The position numbers and the translations under genes are program-made. The notes below the pieces were generated by a model that saw only the letters and a list, made by a program, of their open reading frames with translations, ran no database searches and had not been told where the DNA came from. Positions 22,449 to 34,486 of a stretch of 64,000 nucleotides of DNA are shown here, in pieces. Numbering within the stretch: the first letter of the stretch is position 1; the number at the start of each line of letters is the position of its first letter. This stretch comes from Hormiphora californensis (Eukaryota > Ctenophora > Tentaculata > Cydippida > Pleurobrachiidae): positions 2,272,529-2,336,528 of the forward strand of contig CM035352.1 of the NCBI GenBank assembly GCA_020137815.1, written 5' to 3'.

Positions 22449-24036
22449 AGTAGAGTCGATAACTACATCAACCTCTCCCAATTGTTCCAGTTTTTGTCAC
22501 ATCTGTTTGGAGCCTCGACACGACCTCTAAACAGGTGTTACTTTTTCACAAACTGTTTTCATCTTGGTGTATAGTAGAGTCGATAACTACATCGACCTCT
22601 CCCAATTGTTCCAGTTTTTGTCACATCTGTTTGGAGCCTCGACACGACCTCTAAACAGGTGTTACTTTTTCACAAACTGTTTTCATCTTGGTGTAATCAG
22701 CATTTGAAATGTTGCTGATCATAACAAAAACCTAACTATTTTTTTTCAACTTGGGGTAAAACCATGGGTGTCAAAAGTTAGCTCTAGGTCCCCTGAGTAA
22801 CCATCCGGAGACTCTAAGAGATATTTCAAGCCGTTCTCCCGTAATCATTAATCCCGGTGGAGAAAAAAATACAATGCGGACGTACGTGAGCGCTGGCAGG
22901 CTGTTTACATGTTATTGTATGTCTCTCACTCTCTCTGGAAAAACCGCACGTGCGGTTGCGCCGCGCGAGATAACTCTTTCTCAAGGGGGAGAAAAGAGAG
23001 AGACGCACATTAACGTTATACATTAAAGTTGAGGTTGTAGGCAATTGCACGTACGTCCATACTCAAATATGTGCTCTACCGGGATTAATGATTACAGGAG
23101 AACGGCTGGAAATATCTCTTAGAGTCTCCGGATGGTTACTCAGGGGACCTAGAGCTAACTTTTGACACCCATGGTTTTACCCCAAGTTGAAAAAAAATAG
23201 TTAGGTTTTTGTTATGATCAGCAACATTTCAAATGCTGATTACACCAAGATGAAAACAGTTTGTGAAAAAGTAACACCTGTTTAGAGGTCGTGTCGAGGC
23301 TCCAAACAGATGTGACAAAAACTGGAACAATTGGGAGAGGTCGATGTAGTTATCGACTCTACTAGTAATCAGCAGTTGAAATGTTGTTAATCATAACAAA
23401 AACCGAACTATTTTTTTTCAACTTGGGGTAAAACCATGGGTGTCAAAAGTTAGCTCTAGGTCCCCTGAGTAACCATCCGGAGACTCTAAGAGATATTTCA
23501 AGCCGTTCTCCTGTAATCATTAATCCCGGTAGAGCACATATTTGAGCATGGACGTACGTGCAATTGCCTACAACCTCAACTTTAATGTATAACGTTAATG
23601 TGCGTCTCTCTCTTTTCTCCCCCTTGAGAAAGAGTTATCTCGCGCGGCGCAACCGCACGTGCGGTTTTTCCAGAGAGAGTGAGAGACATACAATAACATG
23701 TAAACAGCCTGCCAGCGCTCACGTACGTCCGCATTGTATTTTTTTCTCCACCGGGATTAATGATTACGGGAGAACGGCTTGAAATATCTCTTAGAGTCTC
23801 CGGATGGTTACTCAGGGGACCTAGAGCTAACTTTTGACATCCATGGTTTTACCCCAAGTTGAAAAAAAATAGTTCGGTTTTTGTTATGATCAACAACATT
23901 TCAACTGCTGATTACACCAAGATGAAAACAGTTTGTGAAAAAGTAACACCTGTTTAGAGGTCGTGTCGAGGCTCCAAACAGATGTGACAAAAACTGGAAC
24001 AATTGGGAGAGGTCGATGTAGTTATCGACTCTACTA
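22449..24036. mobile_element. Paired long inverted-repeat (foldback) complex
   Basis: Ends read TAGTAGAGTCGATAACTACA at the left and its complement at 23363 and 24036; a ~120 bp left-end segment is tandemly duplicated (about 22449 and 22571). Two ~240 bp cores (about 22840-23080 and 23525-23760) are near-identical but inverted to each other, each flanked by arms containing GGTCCCCTGAGTAACCATCC. So two copies of one foldback element lie side by side, the second lacking its left end. The open frames in the two cores are mirror images and are not regarded as genes. Confidence 0.8.
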
Positions 24037-24317
24037 TCGCTACCTCGTGACGCAAATCGTAAAATATATTTTCTTTACGGTTCCATTATAATGGTACCGC
24101 TAGTTTGCAACAACAAAAATAACGCAGAGGTTTCTTTTTTAACGGGGCCCTCTCCTAGTTAAATAGTTGCTCAACCGTAGTACATGTAGTCCAACCTCTA
24201 ATATACCGGAATGCTCTATCTACCATGTATGTAATAACCCTTCCCCCGATTAGTAGTAGCGATCTGAGGCTACAAGTAAACCATCCCCTGAGGAATCCGG
24301 TAAATCTAGGTTTCATG

Positions 24318-24424
24318 AACCGACCGAATCAGGAAATACTGGTCCCTGATTGGCTGATAACCAGTCACGTGACCTAAATAACGAGTTCTGATTGGTTGTT
24401 TACTTGTTTCGGTCGGTTCCTGCT
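24318..24424 (+). mobile_element. MITE copy C, full length
   Basis: Best-preserved copy: AACCGACCGAATCAGGAAAT at the left, central GTCACGTGAC palindrome, and TTTCGGTCGGTTCCTG at the right. Confidence 0.85.
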
Positions 24425-24426
24425 AG

Positions 24427-24916
24427 GTTTGACTATCTTGATAAATCGTGTCAATCTAGCTCTGCTTTTGAAATGATTGTCTTCCACATTTCACACATCG
24501 TTATATGTATCATCCTCAGCTCTACCTCGTACTGGTATTACGGCGGTTTGTTGTTCGTAGACTCTTCCCAGTTTCAAGGGCTCCCATCAACTTCAAAAGC
24601 TCCTTGGTGTCCCCCTCGTGGGTCCGAGTGTGTGGTGTGGCGTCCATCCAACTATCTCTTACACCCTTTATCATATCTGGGGGGGGGGGTTAATTAATTA
24701 ATTATTTAATTAGGAAATTGATATTTTAAACTGGGGAAATATGTAATAGATTGGTGAATCTTTACATAGGTGCTTCTATAATCGTCTATAACACTGCAGC
24801 AGTGGAATAAATCGGACCCGTCACCCGACTGCTGATAGTATATCTCATACTTATATTTTGTGAGTTTTCTGTGAGTTTTCTGTTTCATACAACATATATT
24901 CTCTGCTATATTTTTG
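24427..24916. other. Intergenic region downstream of MED8
   Basis: No exon recognised. Contains a short G run (about 24679-24689) followed by a (TTAA)n-like stretch. Confidence 0.5.
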
Positions 24917-25236
24917 TCAAGGTGTTATTACCAAGGTGTTATTATCCCCAACCCGGGTCTCTATCTTCTCAATCTCTTGATTGTATTGCACAATTTTAAT
25001 TGTAAAATTTTCATGAGCGCTAGTAAGTCTCTCTTTTTCTATCTCGATTTCACAATATGATTCACAATATGCTTTTATCAACTAATCAGTAATCATGATT
25101 AAGAATCAGTGATCATGATAGTGGTTAATCACTATCCTCTACTTACTGGACATTTCCATAGATAGGTTGTTAAGATCGCAAATCTGTTGCTGGATGACTT
25201 GATCGGGCATTGAATTTACCTGAAATAGTGAGATTT

Positions 25237-25324
<88 letters not shown>

Positions 25325-26191
25325 GAGAGATGGAGAGAGATGGAGAGAGACTCTACAGCCTAGCTTTTAATGCAATTTTTCTAGTGTCTCCTCCCATCTA
25401 TATCTAAAGTAAAATTTGACATAGTTAATTTGAGACTGGTGCATTAAATCCTCAATGTCTCTAGTTTAAGTACAGTTATTCTGTGACGTCAATGACCCGT
25501 CCAGGCTCGTAGTTTAGTGGTTTAAACCAGATGCCAGAGTCTACCCTGCTAATATTGAGCACCCTTTAGTGGTTATATGTGTTGTCTAGTTGAATATAAC
25601 AGCTTACCTCGGCGTTGATATCTTGTTCGTATTTCTCGATATCTGGATCTAGTTTGGTTCGGAGGTAGTTGGGAATGGAGTCCGGTGGTAGGCATGGAAT
25701 TCGGCCAGCTGTTAGTTGTTCCAGTGTTGCATCATGCCCTACTGTCATTAGTGGAAGGAGAACTAGATTCTGTAGCTCTGGTGTCTAGGAAGGAGGGATA
25801 GGAGTAGTTATGATGTTTGGTTGAACATGGTTGTCTAGAAGCTAAGATAACGCAAATCGCCACCTTAATGCCAATATGCCCAACTTCACCTCTTCCTTCG
25901 TCAAGACTTTGTGTAAGTTGCTGAGTTGGCCAGAAAGAGTTGTAAAGTTCTCACTGACATCCGGCCACAGGACACCCCCAGAATCCAACTTCGTTATAAA
26001 CGTTTGAAGGGAACTTTTTACCTGTATGTGGAATACTAAATTAATGTTTCTTAAATCTCTAGTATTATATCTCTCCTCTCAGACATTAATATGATATTTC
26101 TTATATCTGATTTCTATGAACACCATCATTGGTGGTCCACCAAAATTTCAGACACCTTGGGTTAAATGATTTTAAGCTTTACTTTTTGCTG

Positions 26192-26244
<53 letters not shown>

Positions 26245-26540
26245 TGAGGAAACGAGAGATAAAATGTTCCAAGAAATGGTCACGATTCTCAATAGCATAC
26301 CAACAATAGTATAAAATATATTAGACAATTTTAACCGGTTATCTAAGTTTTCACAGTACACCGTTTCAGGTGGTTAAAGTGTACTGTGAAATTTTAGACC
26401 ACTGCAAAAACACTAGTAATTATAAAGTAAAATACCGCTGCAGTGGTATGTGAAAAATTAAACACTTTCTAGTCACACGCACACAGTGTGAACATTACAA
26501 ACATTACAAACTGAGTGAACGGGATAAAGATTAAGTGAGT

Positions 26541-26620
<80 letters not shown>

Positions 26621-26789
26621 GTGTGTGTGTGTGAGAGAGAGAGATAGGAAAAGAGAGAATCGAAGGCAGAGAGGGAAAGCAGATGCAGGACGCTCATTGG
26701 TGTGGTGCCATCACGTGACCTATAGTTGCAGAGGGGAAGAAAAGATAAGGGTTAGGGCGTGTGCATTGTGCAGTAGTGACTACTGCACA

Positions 26790-26838
<49 letters not shown>

Positions 26839-27349
26839 TTCTCTTTCTCTCTCTCTCTCTCACTCAATCTTTATCTCTGTCACTCAGTTTGTTTCCAAAA
26901 TCATCTAATAAAATTAGATGACTGCTTTTACATGCTCTATTACACAACAATAATGTTAAAGATTCTTTCACTTTTAGGCCTCGCAGGCTCGGCCCAAAAG
27001 TACAACTACAGAGCTCGCAGGCTCGCTCAGTAGTTACACTTAGCGTGCCTCGCAGGCTCGGCAGCTAAGTAAAAGGATCTACCTCGACCTGTCGGTCTCG
27101 GTTCATTATTGTTGTATTTAGAGCACTCGGCCTTCGGCCTCGTGCACTAAAAAGTAATAGACCATTTTAACCAGTCATCTAATCATATATTATTCTTCGT
27201 TGCCTCACAATTTAATTCGTTTCATATTTCTTGAGTCGCTTGAAACTGTTTATTTTTAGAACAAAAACAACTCAACATATATTTCTTACCCCGTTCACGC
27301 GTTGCAAGACTTGTGTGAGAGCATTGCTCACCTCCTTGGAACCATCCAT
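24917..27349 (-). CDS. MED8: Mediator complex subunit 8
   Basis: Head-module subunit of Mediator, the nuclear coactivator that links transcription factors to RNA polymerase II. Five exons on the minus strand: 27290-27349 ([14 protein letters not shown]), 25890-26021, 25608-25784, 25147-25219 and 24917-25071, totalling 198 residues. Family-typical motifs are [24 protein letters not shown] and the GRIP...[14 protein letters not shown] block. The last exon has a weak acceptor (gataaaag/CA) and encodes a charged coiled coil ending at TGA 24917-24919; it is the least certain part. The protein is shorter than the human one (268), lacking the Gly/Gln-rich tail. The first intron (about 1.3 kb) contains CT/GA microsatellites and a hairpin-rich element. 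Confidence 0.85.
25239..25350. repeat. GA microsatellite in MED8 intron
   Basis: About 80 bp of near-perfect (GA)n followed by interrupted GAGAGATGGAGAGA units. Confidence 0.98.
26194..26241. repeat. GA microsatellite
   Basis: About 46 bp of perfect (GA)n in MED8 intron 1. Confidence 0.98.
26545..26645. repeat. GA/GT compound microsatellite
   Basis: (GA)n followed by (GT)n and again (GA)n. It forms one side of an inverted arrangement with the CT tract at 26793: the flanking AAACTGAGTGAACGGGATAA is complementary to sequence at about 26865-26890. Confidence 0.95.
26793..26870. repeat. CT microsatellite
   Basis: (CT)n mirroring the GA tract at 26545, in MED8 intron 1. Confidence 0.95.
26908..27188. 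mobile_element. ~280 bp element with a series of hairpins sharing one loop
   Basis: The ends carry ATTAGATGACTG (about 26912) and its complement CAGTCATCTAAT (about 27172-27183), extended by TCTATTAC and ACAACAATAATG on both sides. Between them are three consecutive hairpins with stems ACTTTT, CTAC and ACTTAG(C), each presenting CTCGCAGGCTCG, then a fourth, CGGCC-TT-CGGCC hairpin. A related single end lies at 26285-26345. It sits in MED8 intron 1 just upstream of exon 2 in coordinate terms. Interpreted as a MITE. Confidence 0.6.
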
Positions 27350-28829
27350 TCTTAGAACTAATAAAAGTTGTTTTAACTTTAATATAGTCAGATCTCACCC
27401 AGGAAAAAGCATTTCTAGAGTTTTTTCAGGCAAAGTTTTCAAAACATGAATTCAATCAAAAACATCAAAGATCTCCAGCTACTTATATGTACTGCAGTTG
27501 TCTCTCTTCCGATAAAATTAATAACACACGTGCATTCCGCTATCATTTCCAAATAACGCCGCCGTCCTTACGATGAGCTTTTCAGTAAGAGTTCCTAAGA
27601 AAGTCAACTCGTCACACTCGTATTGCATCAATGAGAATTTAAGGATTCGTTCCCGTGATCATTCAGAGAAAGTGATCACATCTCGTCTGTTTTACTGGTC
27701 CCGTCCACATTTCGAACTTTGCGAAAGGTTTGACAATGCTAGCTCAACGTGTAAGATGTCATAGAGAAAGAAGGAGAGTTTTGAGGACAATAGTCAAGAT
27801 ACAGTACGAGTAATTTCGAGTAAGAGACAATGCACATCCGCTTTTGGTACGCTCGATCACTAATTGTAATTTTCACTGCAGAAAAGATTCGTGTGTCAAA
27901 GAAGGAGAAGGAAAGAGGGTGGCAGAAGCGAAGTCATCAGGTAACGTAGCATGCAATGGGTAGAAGTGTTTATTTCACATGTCGATCAATAAGGAGAAGT
28001 GCATCACTTTTGTCACGCGGATTTAATCGTTTACTCAATGTGACAATGCAAGGAGTAAAAGAATAGAGAGAAGACGATTACTAGGTAGACGTACGAAGGT
28101 AAGAGAGAGAAGAGAAGAGAAAGAGAGAGAGAGAATAGGAGAAGAGTAAGCAGATGAAAGAGGGTAGTGAATAGAGATGAGCAGATGAAGAGAATAAGAG
28201 AGATGAATAGGAGTCACCCGCTGAGCGTTTGTTGAGTTCGTATCGTCACTACGACGAATGACATGAGTATTTAAACTGTATTCTCAATGCAGACAGGTCA
28301 CGGAAGGGGGTAAAACGAGAGGAGGGAAGAGACATAACGAGGTAGAGAGAGAAAATAAAGACAACGTCTGAACATGAGGAAGGGAGTCAGGATAGCAACT
28401 ATTCTATTATGTAGTTCAACATGTAGAGTCATTTAGAGAGTTTTTCAAATGTTCTAAAAAGGTGGGGAGGGGGTGAAAGAGGGTCGAGCAAGGCATTAGT
28501 CAAGTGCGGGAGATAACATAGGGTTCGTAGATCTTGGGCACCTATAACTGTCAGGCCATTGCTCTGACAGGGCACCTGTGTTCCTAACACATATCTCAAA
28601 ATACTCGAGTTAGCATTATGTGTTGATAGCTCCGATTGAGATTATTATATGCTTTGACATCACCGATGTCGCCTTTTAGTCTAGCTTTAACTGTCACTAT
28701 TGGTAATTTCCAATACCCTTGTACGAAAGCTTTATACTGAGTTTCCAGTATGGACTCCTAACAAGATGTAACTTAGTTTACCTGTTTTGTCTAGCTAGAC
28801 TGTAAAGGAGGGTTAGAACATAACAATAC
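27350..28829. other. Region between MED8 and TRAPPC4 exon 2
   Basis: I searched this stretch on the minus strand for the missing TRAPPC4 3' exons and recognised none. It includes GA-rich sequence at 28080-28210. A possible plus-strand exon-like piece at about 27892-27940 (acceptor tttcactgcag, donor cag/gtaacg) has no recognisable partner. Confidence 0.4.
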
Positions 28830-29991
28830 CTGTTATAGTCTGAAAGCAGTTCAAAGTGAACTTCTCCGTATGTAGTTCTTGTATACCGGAGCTCTGTTCA
28901 ACGGGGGATATCTTGGCAGCAATTGCGAAAAGAGAATGGAAAATACTTGCCAACATCAGCTTCTCGTTTGCACTTGCTTTCGTCCTAAAATGCAGGGCTG
29001 TGATAGATACATTTAATACCACTCGTAGATCGTACATCTTTGAGAGGTACAATTTAAATCAGTAAATATTCATCGCTTCGGGGACTGGTATGTTATTTAG
29101 TTAAACTGCTTTATTTATAATATTATCATCAGATCAGATCAGCCAAGAGAGATGCTATCGACTGCTATACATATTCAGTACTGCAGGGTTTTGACAATAT
29201 TGTTACTCGCCGATTAGAGAGTACAAGAGAAGATCGCGAAGCCAGACAAAACTTTAAATATTTCAATAATAAGTAGTTTCAATGAATAATATTCATGATG
29301 TTTGAGGTTGGTTAAAGTGTACTGCTATATGAATATTCGTTTTGGTTATATTCATTTAAAGCACTTAGTGTTGTTCGCATCTAAGTGCTCAACGCTATTA
29401 ATTTATCATTCGTTGACTATCTTTCCCCAACTTAGGCATCTTTTGATTTCCAAGAATTACAAATTCCTAGAAGTTTATATCGCAATTTAAACCAGAGAAC
29501 AAGCCAATGTTGCATAACTCTGTTTGGTATGGGTTTGATGGTTCATTTCAATTAAATGCCGGTATGATATTTTATCGGATAGTCTAACCACGTACATTTA
29601 TTCTATAGTATCGGACGCCCTGCAACTCCCCATTCCATAAACCATATTGCATCATACAACTTGTGCAGTCTGCTGTAACTTGTAAAGCTTACCTCCCGAA
29701 AGATAAACTTAGAGGATAACTGGTAGGGTCGTTGATGATTTCCAAGATAGGTTGATCATTTCCTGTGTAGAGGCCAGTAACAGGTTGCCTGTTGACTGCA
29801 ATAACAGACATTCCTGGTTTCACATTTCCTGATGCCCCAAACTTGACAAGAACCTTGCCGGTATCCGCTGTTAGGACAAGAGGGATCGGGTGGGCTGGAA
29901 AAGTGACCTCCTCCTCAGGCTTGTTTGATGCAAAATCTTCATCATAGATTCGCCCGCCAGCCTTGTTGATTATGTATACCGAATATATCAT
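28830..29991 (-). CDS. TRAPPC4: TRAPP complex subunit 4 (synbindin), 5' exons only
   Basis: Core subunit of the TRAPP vesicle-tethering complexes, which act as Rab GEFs at the Golgi. Exon 1 (29693-29991; [13 protein letters not shown]...LSFGR) and exon 2 (28830-28984) encode ~151 residues matching the longin-like family, with [25 protein letters not shown] and NCFQTITG. Exon 2 ends in phase 1 at a GTATTG donor. The remaining ~65-70 residues expected from the ~219-residue family length (the conserved ADP...YxLxxPIR...FD segment) were not found before MED8. Either the 3' exon is diverged or farther away with MED8 nested in the intron, or the gene is truncated. Start ATG fits the family N-terminus. 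Confidence 0.85.
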
Positions 29992-30644
29992 CTTACATTA
30001 TAGCTAAATACAGTATGGGGGTTTAGATGGCTGATGGGTTTAAATGTGACCCGTACTGATTAATACTGAAAAAGCTATCCCACAATCACTCAAAAAATCA
30101 GCTGCGACTAAGTTCCACAACTCATTCATCTGTAGAAAGGCATCATTTTCAGACGCTCCCAGTAGATAATATCAGCCGATCCTTTGATTCGTTTTCATAA
30201 TTGCCCAGAGGCCAGAATTGACTTTGCATTAAATTTGACTTACAGCAGCTCCATTTCTAAGCACTCTTAGAATAGGGTAAACTGGGGCACTTTGGTCAAA
30301 GGGCAAAGTGGCACATGTATGGGGCAAATCGGTCCTTAGAATAACGTGCGTCACGTGACTTTTTTCTCCAGCGGAGACCTGCTCGTTCTGTTCCGAATTT
30401 TTGCTTTAAAACTGCTGTATTTAATTTCTGTTTAAGTTGACCGAGGCCAGAATTGACTTAGCATTAATTTTGACTTACAGCAGCTCCATTTCTAAGCACT
30501 CTTAGAATACACTAGTTAAATAGATTCCAGGCTGTTTTTTCGCTCGGCATTCTACGCAGTCAGTAGTACGCTAGTCGCCACAGCCCGGCGTAGTTGCTGT
30601 TAAAAACGAGTGCTCCAAGAATTTCTTCGCGAAGTTTTCAAAAG
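29992..30644. other. TRAPPC4 upstream region with 67 bp direct repeat
   Basis: A segment beginning GAGGCCAGAATTGACTT and ending AAGCACTCTTAGAATA occurs at about 30209-30275 and again at about 30442-30509. The ~165 bp between them contains GGGGCACTTTGGTCAAAGGG and GGGGCAAATCGG, reminiscent of dispersed 'GGGGCAAA' repeats. No exon seen. Confidence 0.6.
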
Positions 30645-30701
30645 AGGGATCCCTAAAAAAGTTCAGTATTTACACAGAGTTTACACAGTCTTTACACAGT
30701 C
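30645..30701 (+). mobile_element. Partial end of the AGGGATCCCT foldback element
   Basis: AGGGATCCCTAAAAAAGTTC through TTTACACAGTC matches the left end of the complete element at 53978-54271. Only this arm remains, cut off by the palindrome at 30703. Confidence 0.8.
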
Positions 30702-30702
30702 A

Positions 30703-30852
30703 TGAGGCCCCTCGGAAATGTTCAAGTCATGCACAATCAAGTCACGCCCACCAATCACAGCTCAGAACGCGCGAAGCACTCCACGCGTTCTGAGCTGTGA
30801 TTGGTGGGCGTGACTTGATTGTGCATGACTTGAACATTTCCGAGGGGCCTCA
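30703..30852. mobile_element. 150 bp near-perfect palindrome MITE
   Basis: The arms start TGAGGCCCCTCGGAAATGTT and are complementary over ~65 bp each, with GCACTCC-type centre and GCGCG. A second copy lies at 54377-54536. Both copies are next to an AGGGATCCCT element end. Confidence 0.9.
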
Positions 30853-30856
30853 TTAA

Positions 30857-31007
30857 TGTCCATTTTTTTTCAACTGTTCACCCCCCAAAGTCGTGCGCGG
30901 AATTGTTTTGCGCGTTTATCACATGTTAACGTGTAGCGCGCGCAGCGTAAATTAAAATATCGCACGCGCACGAGTTGAGGGGTGAACAGTTGAATAAAAA
31001 TGGACTT
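30857..31007. mobile_element. Hairpin MITE
   Basis: The ends are AATGTCCATTTTTTTTCAAC and the complement GTTGAATAAAAATGGACTTT; arms continue through TGTTCACCCC. The centre is rich in GCGC. Confidence 0.8.
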
Positions 31008-32067
31008 TAGTCGGAGATAAGAAGTTTATTTTAAATTTTTGAATTTAATTCCGAAAATATCAAATTTGACTTAAACGCGGCGCGTTTTATATTTGCGCGT
31101 GTCCAATGTTCGCGCTAAATCTCCATTGTTGAAATTTTAGCGCGCGACGCGAAGTCCTACTGAAGACATGCGGGACCAGAACATAACACGGTTAGGAGAG
31201 TACAGTATTTTGTGAGACAACTTCGGCCTCGAGCTTGTAAAGGTTACACATGACACTCGACATTATACTAAACTAAGAGATATAATCCATTAATCCCTTC
31301 GATTGATTATTCAACAGATCCAGTAGTGCTATTTTGAAAGGGGCCACAATACAGGTAGCCTATATAGTGTCTTCCTAGTTCCTAGAACTGTTTTGTGGCC
31401 CCTTTCAAAATGATAGTGTTCCCATGAACATGAACATGAACGCCTTTTAATTTCATTATTTCAATTTTGGGCCCATTGGAAATGAAGTAGAGCTCGTTTC
31501 ACAATAGAGCCACATGGCTATCACTACTACAAAATGAACTGCAATTGCTACAGCAGCTGGGTTTATCACTAGTACAGTGTTATACTAGCTGTACATATGT
31601 AATCAGTGCGATTAATTTCAATTGCTGTACCAATATTACTGGATATAGTCTGGTGGTAAAGTATCAGCTCTAAGCTAGTCTCCTCAGACTCTATAATAGA
31701 GTATATTCTCTATTCTCTGTTCTCTAGAATATACGAGTATTTTATCGTCTAGATGATCCAATCAAATCAAGATTAAATATATCCGTATTTAGACGACTGT
31801 TGCACAACTCCCTTGACACCCACCATCCCCAGCCCACCTGTGCACCACAATGACGAGGCCCTGCGTAATGTACATGATATACAGTACCACCGTGTAGCAG
31901 CTTGATTTTAGTTGTGTACTAACTACCCGGTCACACCCCCCCCCTCTTTGCATAAAATTCTTTTAGGGGAACCACGTGGGTTTTCTAAGAAAAATCAATC
32001 ACTTCTCTGTTTGCGATAAGTGGTTGTTATCAAGGCTCAAGCTGCAGTTTTTGATTCGATTTCATAT
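31008..32067. other. Repeat-derived intergenic region
   Basis: Contains a small hairpin at about 31332-31412 with ends ATTTTGAAAGGGGCCACAA and complement. The rest is AT-rich without exon signals. Confidence 0.5.
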
Positions 32068-32294
32068 TAAAGTCGGATTTTTTGAAACTGTCACCCCCCT
32101 GAAATAACAAAATTTGCCATATCTCCGGTTCCTGATAAGATAGAGACTTGAAATTTGGAGGTTCGGAAGAACTTAGCAAGATCTTCGTAACCTCCAAATT
32201 TCAAGTCTCTATCTCGTCAGGAACCGGATTTATGGTCATTTACGAAATTTGAAAATACCCAGGGGGGTGACAGTTTCAAAAAAATCCGACTTTA
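32068..32294. mobile_element. TAAAGTCGG foldback MITE, copy 1
   Basis: The ends read TAAAGTCGGATTTTTTGAAA and its complement; beside them is TGTCACCCCCC. The inside is a long hairpin based on CCGGTTCCTGATAAGATAGA. 227 bp. Confidence 0.85.
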
Positions 32295-32483
32295 ATTTCG
32301 ATGCAACATTGCACTTGCAGCAATCCCTATGTTTTATTGTTGCAATTTATAGAACTCTTAAAAAAGTTGAAGACAGTGCAGTTATTACATCCATACATAC
32401 TACCGACTACATAGTATGTTACCTCCTCTGCTTTGTAGTTTTTGATAGTTTTTGCATGTAATTTTTTAGAATTCGATTAATCC

Positions 32484-32762
32484 TAAAGTCGGATTTTTTG
32501 AAGTTGTAACCCCCCCCCCCTGGGAGGCGCGCGAGTTTTTATTTGCACGTCAGAAACGTGTGGGAGACTTGTTTTGGCTCTCACGCCTTTGTTTCTTGAC
32601 CAATTTCGTCAAACAAAAATTTTACGGACTCACAAAATAATGCTCTTTCCGATGATATGCGGTTTTTTGCCGAAAAGTGAGAGCAAGTGTGGGCTGTGAC
32701 GCGCAAATACGACGACGCCCGTGAAAGGGGGGGGGGTGACAACTTCAAAAAATCCGACTTTA
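32484..32762. mobile_element. TAAAGTCGG foldback MITE, copy 2
   Basis: Same ends (TAAAGTCGGATTTTTTGAAG ... CTTCAAAAAATCCGACTTTA) and the same C-run as copy 1, with a different, GC-rich interior. 279 bp. Confidence 0.85.
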
Positions 32763-32876
32763 TTCCCTTATAGTTATGATCACAGCCGTTGAGGAATCAG
32801 GCAGACGTATAATGTACATAGATAAAAATAATCTTGCTACCCCCATCGGCCATCACCTTTCTAGTGATTTTTTCAA

Positions 32877-34077
<1,201 letters not shown>

Positions 34078-34263
34078 TAAACTCTGACCAATGGCACGTT
34101 ATTGGTTTAAACCCCTCCGCCTCTCCCTCGGCTACGCCTCAGGATCGTCGTCGTGATTTAAACCAGTTTATCCGCCACTGGCGGATAAACTACAGCTACC
34201 TTCTCCCAGCGGCGCGCTGGGAGAAAGGTATCTGAAATAACGTGCCAGTGGCCAGAGTTTATG
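34078..34263. mobile_element. Nested-hairpin element
   Basis: The outer ends are TAAACTCTGACCAATGGCAC and the near-complement GTGCCAGTGGCCAGAGTTTA. Inside are two further perfect hairpins: AGTTTATCCGCC-A-CTGGCGGATAAACT and ACCTTCTCCCAGCGG-CGCGCTGGGAGAAAGGT. Confidence 0.8.
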
Positions 34264-34486
34264 CCTCATATATGAAAATTAATTCGCTGCCTCTGAGCAT
34301 CAATAGCTTTCATATATTTAAATTCTAATAGAGTTTTATAAAAGCAGCTTATTAAGCTTGACATAATTCACAGCCCTTTTAAATTCAACTGTCCTGAAGT
34401 TTCAAACTTTTCAACACTACTTTAAACAAATTAATTTGAGCGCGCGGCGGCGTCGTGTGTCTCAATTCCCTTGTAGGCTCTAGCCT

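Noticed and set aside
22826-23782. Two identical 74-codon ORFs as a gene pair
   Set aside because: They are mirror images in inverted repeat arms and have no recognisable domain.
27573-27940. Plus-strand exon-like pair between MED8 and TRAPPC4
   Set aside because: The splice sites look plausible, but the peptide is low-information and no third exon or homology was found.
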